The notes below the pieces were generated by a model. That model made no database searches. It saw only the letters and a list, made by a program, of their open reading frames with translations, and was not told the DNA's origin. Below, piece after piece: positions 44,401 to 53,031 of a stretch of 64,000 nucleotides of DNA. Both the position numbers and the translations under genes were made by a program. The stretch's first letter is position 1. Each line of letters begins with the position of its first letter. This DNA comes from Atherinomorus stipes. Taxonomy: Eukaryota > Chordata > Actinopteri > Atheriniformes > Atherinidae. The stretch spans positions 325,501-389,500 of the forward strand of contig JALJCO010013382.1 in NCBI GenBank assembly GCA_023101725.1. Reading direction: 5' to 3'.

Positions 44401-47400
44401 TGATTGGAAGACCTGGTAAGGATCAGATTACTGTCATTAACATAATTTTAATAATATCCTGATACATTAAACATATGGATTAAGCAGATGACAGTAAAGT
44501 TGGAGCCAGTGACTCAGACAGTGCTCGCTGCAGACGATCTGTTTACATATTCAAACAATATGTTGGCAAGGTCATAAACAATAAGTGTCTAACATCTTTA
44601 TTTATGTCTCCATGGAGAAGAAACTGTTGGATTTTGTGTTTCTAAGTAAGAAATTGCTGACATCTTCTCTGTTTGTGTCTCCCTGCAGTTCATTTGTGCA
44701 GTATAGAAGGAGACAGTGAAAACCACACCGCCCTGGACCTCAAGTTAGTGTTTCCCCTCATAGTAACTTATAACATTACGAAGCAGGTAATCTATCATTC
44801 CTTACCAGCCGGCCCTCCTCTGCCTTCATTACCACCTGGATGAATGATGTTGTACAAACTCGTCACCCCAACATCCATCCTCTCGCTCTGTGTGTGTCCC
44901 TTTGTTTAAAAGCAGACATCTCTATGCCAGCTAAAGTAACAGTGACATTGTCTCAGAGGTGATGCGTGTCGTCATAAAGATGTTTTCTGTGTGGGATGAC
45001 GAGCGGTAGACGGTGTAGTGGTGATTCGGTAATGCTGTTTCTGTGTCTGTGCTTTGTAGTCCGGATGAGAGGAGGTTCTGTGTGTTCTCACTGGCTGCTT
45101 CAACAGATGGGAAAGAGATTCTGGGAGGGTGAGTACAGTTTACTCTGACAGATGTGACACTTTCACTGCTAATATACAGGAAAAAAAAATCCTCTTCGAA
45201 AAATCAGATCACAATCAAGTGAAATAATAAGGTTATTGCATGTGGTACAATTTCTTTAAATAAGGAAAAATATAAAAATCTGGAGAAAATAAATAAGAGA
45301 CCACTACAAAATTCTCAGGTTTATCCTTTATAGGTTCCTGTATTGGTTAACTGTGCAGCTTTCGCTTCTTTTTTGTGACATTTCTCTACATTTCTAAATA
45401 AAACTATTAATCTTAAATGGAATTTCAAAGGAAATTAAATTCTATCAAAATAACAACGATTCATTGTTTGCAAAAGATGATGAATTCAAAGAAAACAAAT
45501 CTTCTGTTCACTTTTAAACAAAATAATACCAATGTTTTTAATAAAAACATCCAGAAAGCAGTATTTGGTGGATTCATTGATCTGTAATCACAGCTTAATG
45601 GGTTTTAGTGTGTTCCCTTTGGTAACCTTTTAACGTTTTTTCAAAGATAAAAGTCAGACAGCTCATGGTTTCAGTGGAGCCAACTATGACAGGCTCTGGA
45701 TATGGTGATCCTCCATCCAGACCTTGATACTTCTGGCTGTGTGGCATGGAGCATCATCCTGCTGGGAATACTGATCCTTAGCAGAAAGAAGCAAATGTCT
45801 TTCTAGGAAAACTTTGCACATGGTTTTATTTATGCATCCTTCACAAAGACAGTTCCAGCCTTGCTGAAGCCCTGAGATCATCACCAGGTCTCCATCTCAC
45901 CAGATGAAAACTCGGTGTCGGTCAAAGGTGAAAACTGGACTCATCAGAGTAGATGACATTCCTCCAGTCTTCTGCAGTCCAGTTCCTGTGGTCCTTTTCA
46001 CACCTCAGACTGAGTCTTTGCTTCTTATTGATGAAAGTTTTTCTGGTTCAGCATGACTTCCTTTCTGTTCTGACTGTTTTTGCTGTGAACTGCACACCAG
46101 TCAGTTTGCCTCTGTGTTTGAAGGTCACTTGCTGCCAGTCTATAGCCTGTTTTCTCCCTGTCAGACTGTAGCTTTGTTGTCTTCATAAAGCAGAATAAGA
46201 TGTGTTTGTGTGGGAATGTATTTTAGGTGAAAATACCAGACATGCTGATTTAAATAGCGTGTAAAAAGCAGTGCTCTTATTTTTTTTTCCTTGAAGCTGT
46301 ATAGACTTTAGACAAGCGAAACACTCATTTGATGTCCATGAAAAACTTCTCAAAACCAGCCCGTCAGTGCTTCTCACTTAAAGAGAAAATATCTCATAAA
46401 AGGTGACTAAACAAGATGTTTCTTCTTAATTCAATAATGGAACTTTTTCTTTTAAAAGCAAGACAAAGTCTTAAGTCTGAATGAAACTGTTCTCAAACTG
46501 TTTAAGTAAAATAATTTAACTTGTATGCATGGAAAATAACCAGTTTCAGGATTTAGTAACTAAGTGAGAAATAAAAGACGAGCTCTTAAAATGTGATTAA
46601 TAATCTTACACATTCTGCTCTTGCTGAGTCTCAAAACGAGATCGAAGAGACTTTTCGCTGGCTGTAATACTTTAACACTTTTTTGCAGTGTTTTATTGTA
46701 AAATACCTCACATTTGATTTTAGCTGGATGTAATTAATTTGTGTTTATTTTCAGAGCAAACGACGGCTGCCTTTATGTTTTTGATCTGGAGCAGAACAAA
46801 CGAACCCTGAAGGTGAGTTTCCTGTCAGCTTCTGCATCACATCCACCTCGAGCTGCAGTCAAGGTTAAGTCAGTCACAGCGAAGCGAGCAGTAAAGTTTT
46901 AGCTCCACCCTGTAGCAGGGCAGTCGGGGTTAAACCCCTCCCCCCCTCTGTGCAGCAGTCAGTAGCAGACCTCCACCATCTGCTTCATCCTCCCTAACCT
47001 CTGTGTGTGTTTGCTTCACCTAACACTGAAACTTTTCCATCTTTGTTTCTCATCAGATCGACGCCCACGAGGACGACGTGAACGCGGTGGCGTTCGCCGA
47101 CAGCTCGTCCCAGCTGCTTTTCTCCGGCAGCGACGACGCTTTGTGCAAGGTGTGGGACAGACGGACGCTGCGGGAGGACAGACCGCAGCCCGTCGGACAG
47201 CTGGCCGGCCACCGAGACGGCATCACCTTCATCCACAGCAAGGTGGGAGGAACGCCGCTGCGCGGTCCGTCAGTGAAGCGGTTCGTGGTTATCCGTCTTT
47301 CTCTCTTTCACTCCGACAGGGTGACGCTCGCTATCTAATCAGTAACTCCAAGGACCAGTCCATCAAGCTCTGGGACGTCAGGAAGTTCTCCCCCAAAGAG

Positions 47401-50400
47401 GGGCTGGCTGCTTCCCGCCTGGCCGTCACCCAGCAGAACTGGGATTACCGCTGGCAGCAGGTCCCCCAGAGAGGTGAGGAAGGGGGAGGAGATGAAAAAT
47501 GGGATTATGTTTTAAAAGAAGGGAAAATATTTGAAGCTTCTTCACCTCACATATCTGGGTATCCTCTTTCTGACTGAAAGATGCTGCTGCTTTTACTGGG
47601 ATGTTTCCTCATGACTGTCCAGTTTGTAATGGTCAGAGGACCTTCAGGGGTTTTTGAGCTAGCATTGTACATTTTATTGTCTTCTAGATTGTTTATAATC
47701 TTGTAATTTCTTCTAATGTATCTAAATCTTTTAGCCATTTCATTTATTCTAGTGCATTTTAATCTTTTGAATAACTTTGTGTATTTTAGTCCAGGATTTT
47801 TTTTTTTTTTTGCTCTTTTGTTTTCGGCCTTTGAATTTTGTTCAGTGTATTCTTCATTTCTAATTCCTTTATTGTATCTTAATTTGTTGGTTTCTGTTGG
47901 TGTCATATCGTTTTTACATTTTTTTTTTTTTTTTTTGCATTTCAATTACTTTTTTGCACTTTTTATTACTCTTACTGCATTTGTTTCTTTGTTAGCCTTC
48001 AGTTTCACTTAGTGTATTCTACCTTTCTAATTCCTGTATTGCATCTTAACCTGCTAATTTCTTTTAGTTTATTGTAGTTTTTAGATTTAGATCTTCATTA
48101 TTTTTCAAGCATATGAGTGTATTTTGTTTTTCAGGTCCTTTAATGTCTTTTGTAGGGATGTAACGTTTACCGGTAAAATAATAAACTGTGATAAAATTCC
48201 CAACGATTAGTTTTACCGTTTCAAATTTTATTAATCGTTAAAAACCGTGATTGATTACTGCACTTTGAAAAACTCACAGTGATGCTGCTCATTGCTGGAA
48301 AAGCAGCAGCCCTTCCAGTTTGCAACATTTAATTTTATGAGAACATGGTGGAAGGCAACAAAGGCACCCACATGGACAGTACTCGGGAGATTTTTTCCCC
48401 CTTTAAAAAGGACAAAGTAGACATCTAGACCCATTTTAGATATCTTTACTGATAGTAGGAGGGGATTTCAAAAATACCGCAATAAAAATAACCGCGATCA
48501 TCATTTTGGTCACAATAACTGTGATATGAAATTTCCATATCGTTACATCTCTAGTCTTTTGTTGTGCAAAATTTCTGGCTCTGCGTGAAATGTCTGTCTC
48601 TTTGTGTTCAACGGTTGTTTTTTATGTGCAGTCGTCCTCAAAATTATTTATACCCCACAATTAAAGAAAATACTAAATTCACAACAGTAATTCATATAAA
48701 AAGAAAATAAAGTATTAAATAAAAATTTGCTAAATTATAATTCAGTGATACAAAATATTGCTTTTGAATTCTAGTTGAAAAGAATAATAATGATAAAAAA
48801 AAAAAAACTAAAACTGTCCCAGATCAATTAGAGCACTTTGGTCATAACCAATGGAGGAAAATATCTGTCAACAGGTGCAGACGTCTGATTGGATGTCACA
48901 AAAAACACTTGATTGCAGTAATTGTCTCAAAGTGTTCAGGGGCATCACCATCATGTTTTTTTACTTGTTTTATTTTTTGTTTGTTTATTTTTAATATTTC
49001 TGGTAAACCATAATTCAAAATCAATGTCATAATGTTCTTGAAATTTTATTTATTATTAGTTTTTTTTTCATTTTCAACTTATTTCACTGACAGCTGATTT
49101 TTTTTTTCTTATTTAATGGGAAGGTATAAATAATGACTGTTCATCACCTTGGCAACCATGTGTTTTTATAACGAGCTATATAAACTGAATGAATTGGATG
49201 TGTGTTGCAGCCCTGAAGAGGCACAAGCTGACGGGTGACACCTCAGTGATGACGTACCGCGGTCACGGCGTTCTGCACACGCTCATCCGCTGCCGCTTCT
49301 CTCCGGAGTTCAGCACCGGGCAGAGATTCATCTACTCTGGCTGCTCCACCGGCAAAATCATCAGTAAGTTTCTGCATCTCTGTGGGACGACGCGGGGAAA
49401 CGATGAGGACTGAGAGGCTGTGTTCATCTACAAGAAGCTGAAGTGGTGAAATGTTTGTGTGTCCAGTCTACGACGTGCTGACCGGGACGGTGGTGTCCAG
49501 GCTGTCGGGTCATGACGCCTGCGTGAGGGACGTCAGCTGGCACCCGTATGAGGACAAACTCATCAGCAGCTCTGTAAGTACAAAGCTGGCTGGTTTGAAA
49601 TATAAATCCAAGGATGTTTGACAAAGCTCTTCAAGCCCTTGAGCCACAATTAAACTGCAAAGTGTTTTATGTTGTCACGAAACACAAAGAGTTTCTTTAA
49701 ACATTAAACCTGCTGTTCCACTTACAGCTGCAAAAATCAGCTGAAATTCAGTTCAGACTTTAAAGGCTGAGCATTCCCAGTGCTTCTTACCAGTGCACAG
49801 TGGGGAAAGTCAAACATCTCAGCTGCTCCAGAGAATGGTACATAGTACAAAAGAGTAGTAGAAAAAGAACAACACAAGATCTCGTAAATAAGAGTCAAAT
49901 TTGAGAATAGTCTGAAATAATAATGTCACGATACTGCGGTAGGTAAATTGCCACAATATTGTGTTCTTGTCATGGTATTAAAATGTGTCTTGAGGCAAAA
50001 ATAATAGTTTTTAGTCCGCTCCAAGTGGAGCATAACATACTAATCTACATAGACCATGATCCTTTGCAGCCAGCGCACTCTTTTGAACCAATGGGAGCTC
50101 ACACAAGCAGCCCACGCGGAAAAACAAACCAGGTGAAAGGCGCAAGAGTGTATGGATATGGATCTTGTTAAATACTCTGCGAGAAGCGAGAACTTTGGTC
50201 TTGTTTTCGAGGCTATGGCTACGTTGATTTGGTGAGTTGATATTTAATGACAAACTTGGTAGAGCGAGGTTGTGTGCGCGGATGTCCGTGTATTTAAGCA
50301 CCTCGGGTTGTATACATTTTCCCATTTTCTCACCACCTTGATCAGCTGTTCGTTAAAATTGTTTAACCTCGCAGCGGATGTGGACGAGCATCCGCTCCGC

Positions 50401-51273
50401 TGATGTATTAACAAAAAAAACGTCTGCAAGAACAAAGTCCTGGTGGAGTCCAGATGAGTTATGATGTGTTGTGTGTTCAGAGATGCTATTTTTCATACCT
50501 TGGCTGGAACCAGTGCTGTTGCCTTTCTATGATCTCCAACCAGTTTGCCCATTCTCCTCCGACCTCTGGCATTCTGGTCCAGGCATCCGCCGTTCACTGG
50601 ATATTTCCTCTTCGTCAGACCATTCTCTGTAAACCCTCGAGACGTTTGTGTGAGAATCCCAGTGAATAAGCAGTTTGTGAGATACTCAGATCAGCAACCA
50701 TGCCACGTTCTGTCACTTAAATCCCCTTTTTTCTCTTTAACCATGTTAACATGACTAAATGCGTTGAGTTGCAACTGAGCTGGTGTACCTAATAAAGTGT
50801 CAGTCAGTGTATAAATGATTGCTGTGTAGTATTTACAGTAAAAGTAGAGGAAATATCTAAAAGTTTGTGCTTTTTTAGTTGTTTCCAAAAACATCCCTGG
50901 CATTTTTAATCCGTAAAAATGATTGATGTAAAGAACCAAATTGATAGTGAAGGTGGCATTCAGCATCTCTGTGTAGCCTTTTTTTTAACCCCTAAACTTG
51001 AATAATTAATGTGAAACAAGATATGACCCCCCCCCCCCCCTCTATGAAAGAGGCTGTAACTTGATGAGTAATTCCTCATCATCGGCTCTAATATGTCGGA
51101 TCTCTGCACTGTTTTCTTTCATACGATGATCAACAGGTTGTCAAAGGGAGAAAATAAATAAATAATAAATAAATGATTTTGTGTGATGTTTCCAGTGGGA
51201 CGGAGCAGTGCGGATGTGGGAGCACAGACAAACCCATCCTCTGGAGGAGGAGCGGGAGAGAGAGAGGGACTGA
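32469..51273 (+). CDS. dcaf11: DDB1- and CUL4-associated factor 11 (WDR23), 14 coding exons, 540 aa
   Basis: DCAF11 is a WD40 substrate receptor of the CUL4-DDB1 ubiquitin ligase, best known for NRF2 turnover. Coding exons: 32469-32671, 33395-33522, 37831-37949, 38176-38240, 38392-38492, 41322-41468, 44689-44743, 45060-45128, 46755-46812, 47057-47242, 47320-47473, 49211-49363, 49467-49573, 51196-51273. All are GT-AG with agreeing phases; 1623 nt in total. A Ser-rich N-terminus leads to DVDLAEVLAYLLRRGQVRLV, then AWDGRLGDRYNPP, the DCAF11 signature. WD repeats follow (for example KARDVGWSVLDVCFTPD and HEDDVNAVAFADSS). DDB1-docking WDxR motifs are WDRR at about 347 and WDVR at about 395. It ends in an acidic/basic tail EEERERERD. 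Human DCAF11 is 546 aa. Introns carry many transposons. Confidence 0.97.
33725..34550. mobile_element. hAT-type MITE C, copy 2, with element D nested inside
   Basis: Starts TAGGGATGCACGAAATAATC and ends AATATCGTGCATCCCTA. A perfect 8-bp duplication CAAATAAT lies at 33717-33724 and 34551-34558. It is the reverse orientation of the copy at 8698-9407. Located in the second dcaf11 coding intron. Confidence 0.87.
33954..34258. mobile_element. hAT-type MITE D, copy 2, inside element C
   Basis: Ends TAGGGCTAGGAAAAAGTATC and TTTTTTTCCCACTCCTA, with the family's AAACTGAAATATCGCAATAT and GATATCAGCATATGAAAATA words. Internal ATCTCACGAGATTTC repeats are decayed forms of TCTCGCGAGA. No clear target duplication. 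Confidence 0.75.
34829..35316. repeat. Possible MITE with CAGTTCACATTGCAGG ends
   Basis: The left CAGTTCACATTGCAGG pairs with the right CCTGCAGTGTGAACG, followed inward by weakly matching TTTTTTGCCC / GGCCCAAAAA. Fits a short inverted-repeat element; boundaries are approximate. Confidence 0.45.
35317..36815 (+). other. dcaf11 intron, unassigned stretch
   Basis: AT-rich intronic DNA between the possible MITE and element E. No exon or repeat recognised. Confidence 0.5.
36816..37475. mobile_element. hAT-type MITE E, copy 1, with element D nested inside
   Basis: Ends TAAAGATGCACCGATCC and GGATCGGTGCATCTCTG are inverted. The flanks GTCTTTGT and GCATTTGT agree at 6 of 8 positions. The interior repeats GATACCGATACC / CGGCTGATACC words. 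In the second dcaf11 coding intron, about 2.3 kb after copy 2 of C. Confidence 0.78.
37023..37302. mobile_element. hAT-type MITE D, copy 3, inside element E
   Basis: 280 bp, ends TAGGGGTGGGGAAGAATATC and GATATTTTTCCGCCCCTA. Target duplication ATATAAAT / CTATAAAT (7 of 8). It carries an exact TCTCGCGAGA at 37160-37169. Confidence 0.83.
38493..41321 (+). other. dcaf11 intron with repeat debris
   Basis: Holds repeat family G (40098-40559) and short hAT-like GATACCGATATTTTCC words near 40894. The stretch of about 38780-39600 (GTGGGCGGGGCTTCGCCTGG and after) looks like an old repeat but could not be bounded. No exon seen. Confidence 0.45.
40098..40559 (+). repeat. Dispersed repeat family G, copy 1
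   Basis: Begins TTACCTCCGCCAAGGAGGTT, has TTTGTCTGTCTGTCTGTCAG and AACTTTACGGGAAATG, then GATCCGGATCACCTTCTGGA, and ends GCTTGGCAGAGGTCTGCGCT. The same words recur reversed at 57563-58003. A widespread animal repeat of unassigned class. Confidence 0.65.
42902..43106. mobile_element. hAT-type foldback MITE inside the dead Tc1 copy
   Basis: Ends CAGGGGTGTCAAAGTGG and CCACTTTCACACCCCAG. Arms include CACACCAGACTCCACTCATC reversed as GATGAGTGGAGTCTGGTGTG. The flanks CTCTAAAG and ATCTAAAG agree at 7 of 8. Confidence 0.82.
43120..43589. mobile_element. MITE with AGCCCCGTTTCCACCAGC ends and 3-bp duplication
   Basis: 470 bp with inverted ends AGCCCCGTTTCCACCAGCGG and GCTGGTGGAAACGGGGCT. TAT stands on both sides (43117-43119 and 43590-43592). 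A 3-bp duplication suggests a PIF/Harbinger-type element, though the usual target there is TWA. Inserted 13 bp from the neighbouring foldback MITE, within the same Tc1 copy. Confidence 0.78.
45290..46195 (-). pseudogene. Degenerate Tc1-like transposon remnant (antisense in dcaf11 intron)
   Basis: The minus strand reads pieces of a Tc1 transposase, most clearly YSQQDDAPCHTARSIKVWMEDHHIQSLS (translated at about 45684-45770), the QxDNAPxH-type catalytic region. Upstream fragments match ACCTTCAAACACAGAGGCAA-type text. Broken by stops and frameshifts. Ends approximate. Confidence 0.65.
48153..48553. mobile_element. hAT-type MITE, 401 bp, with perfect target duplication
   Basis: Ends TAGGGATGTAACGTTTACCG and CCATATCGTTACATCTCTA. 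A perfect 8-bp duplication GTCTTTTG lies at 48145-48152 and 48554-48561. The interior carries ACCGTGAT / ATAACCGCGATC words. Located in the dcaf11 intron between exons 47320-47473 and 49211-49363. Confidence 0.9.
48640..49135 (+). repeat. Dispersed repeat family F, copy 2 (uninterrupted)
   Basis: Begins AAAATTATTTATACCCCACA and ends GGGAAGGTATAAATAATG, so the termini are short inverted repeats around ATTATTTATACC. Matches the split copy at 27930-28660. It lies 87 bp after the hAT MITE in the same intron. Confidence 0.65.
49574..51195 (+). other. Last dcaf11 intron, containing a dispersed repeat near 50440-50815
   Basis: The part at about 50440-50815 ends GGTGTACCTAATAAAGTGTC and contains ACCATTCTCTGTAAACCCTC and CCATGCCACGTTCTGTCACT. 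These are remembered words of a widespread fish repeat whose class I do not assign. The rest is unassigned. Confidence 0.45.
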
Positions 51274-52890
51274 CGAAAGGAGAAACGAAGCCAGAGACGA
51301 AGAAAAAGACGCCGGAGGGAGTGACATCATCGCAAGATGGAGGAGGAAGAGGAGGAGGGGGTGATGCTAGCCCTGACTGGATGAAGCTCATAAGCTCCAA
51401 ACTAAGACTTCAATATGTTTTAAATTCAATGCTGGATATTAATGATTATAGCATGGCTGTGAAGTATTCGTTCAGAAGGCGCTCAGGCCTTTCCGTGTTG
51501 ACATTAGAGCGCAGTGGGACGGCTTCGGCCCACTTCTGGTTTTCTTTTTGATTTTAGAGGAAACGGGGCTGGTGTTTTGGGGATCTGGCCTGAAACGGGC
51601 CGGACGCGCTAAGCTCTGCATCTAACGGGCTTTCAAGACGAGCGATCAGTTAGCTACACTAAGAAAACAACGATGGATGTTGCAGGGGAAACGTGATGGT
51701 GATAATTCTGTAAACTTGTATAGTATTTTAATGGTATGTGCATTCAGGGAGTGTTACATAGGTAGTCGTCAGTGTGCTGATTTGGCATCCGTTTTGCCAC
51801 TGCTGTTAAAAATAACACAAGCTGTGTCCCATTTAAAGTCCCCACTTGCAGTCTGAATATATATCTTGTTTTCCAGTCATCTGAAATCACGACTTCTTCA
51901 CCTGGTTGTGTGTTTTTCCTGATTTCACCACCAATCTGCGACATTTGAGCTGTTTAAAGGCAACTTTATGGTTGATTCTATTTTTTTTTAACAAGAAAAG
52001 AGCATTTATGTTGGCCAATATAACCCTGTGATACATCTAAAAAGTTTTGAATACTTGTGATACTATTATAAGATAAGGACTCAAGATGTGCACATGCCAA
52101 CACTCACACATCTGTATATGCAAATTTTCAGGTGTTTATATCTTCGCCCATGTCTCACTTTCAGACTGTTTTACAGTAACAATTAAAAACTTTCTTTAAA
52201 CTTATAAATTTCTCTGCTGTCATTCTTAAATTGAACTCTTTGGAGCTTAAAAGCTTGAACCGTTAGTCCTGAGGAGGTAATTAGTCCAGGGTTTGTGGGT
52301 GACTGCAGCTGCCAGACAACTGCAAAGTGGCCTGAAGGACATTGTAGTGACAGCAATGCAGCCAGGGGCTAAAATTAGACAGAAATTCTTTGTCATCTGG
52401 TTTCATTTGCACCTACTGTTCCTACTTTAAACAAAGCCGATTCTTCTAAAATCTCACCACAAACTGAGATGTATTCATTCTGAGACATGAATATATGACG
52501 TTTGGTTGAGGAGGTTATAAAAGGAATCGGGGCTGGAAATAAAAAGAGACTGAGAAACAGCTGTTCCAAGCGCCAAATGAACTCTGGCAACAGTTTATAA
52601 CTTAAATTAGTTTTGGCTTCGACGGCCAATTCTAAGAAGAGATGCAGAGACGGAGCCAAATGATCCATTTTATAGAGGAATACTTCTTTCTTTTCTCCAC
52701 ATTATGCAAATATATGCGAAAAATACTGCATAGCAACACCTCAAACTGATGAGAAACTGGAGTTAAAGTTCATGGACAGACTTGGTTTATTATCAGAAGC
52801 CGTTGATGTTTAAGGAAGATATTTATTGCTTTAAAAATAATGAGCTCATTTCCCACAACAGGACAAGGTGGGGGGGTTTAGAGGGTAAAG
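51274..52890. other. dcaf11 3' UTR and fitm1 upstream spacer
   Basis: No gene. Candidate dcaf11 polyadenylation signals are ATTAAA near 52182 and AATAAA near 52538. Purine-rich DNA follows the dcaf11 stop. Confidence 0.45.
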
Positions 52891-52917
52891 GGGGCGGCAT
52901 GGTTGTATTTTTATAAA
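52891..52917 (+). promoter_or_regulatory. Candidate fitm1 core promoter (GC-rich box plus TATAAA)
   Basis: GGGGGCGGC at about 52890 precedes TATAAA at 52912-52917, about 115 bp before the fitm1 ATG. Spacing is right for a start site near 52943 with a short 5' UTR. Not proven. Confidence 0.45.
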
Positions 52918-53031
52918 CCATGTGCTCTGCTGCATGCCTGACAGTGTGGAAGTGGAACTGCTGTGCCTTGCACGCCAACAGGACTCCCAGCTCGTTAGGT
53001 AACTGCAAAAGGTGACCAACCATCCGTCCAC

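Noticed and set aside
47005..47577. 190-codon frame spanning dcaf11 exons at 47057-47242 and 47320-47473
   Set aside because: It reads the first exon out of frame and continues through a real splice donor. Only the second part is the true dcaf11 frame.
47547..47945. Lys/Asn-rich 132-codon minus frame
   Set aside because: AT-rich intronic DNA produces Lys/Asn runs. No homology recognised.
51183..51551. 122-codon frame overlapping the last dcaf11 exon
   Set aside because: A shifted reading of the exon and 3' UTR. The true frame ends at 51273 and completes the WD40 blade.
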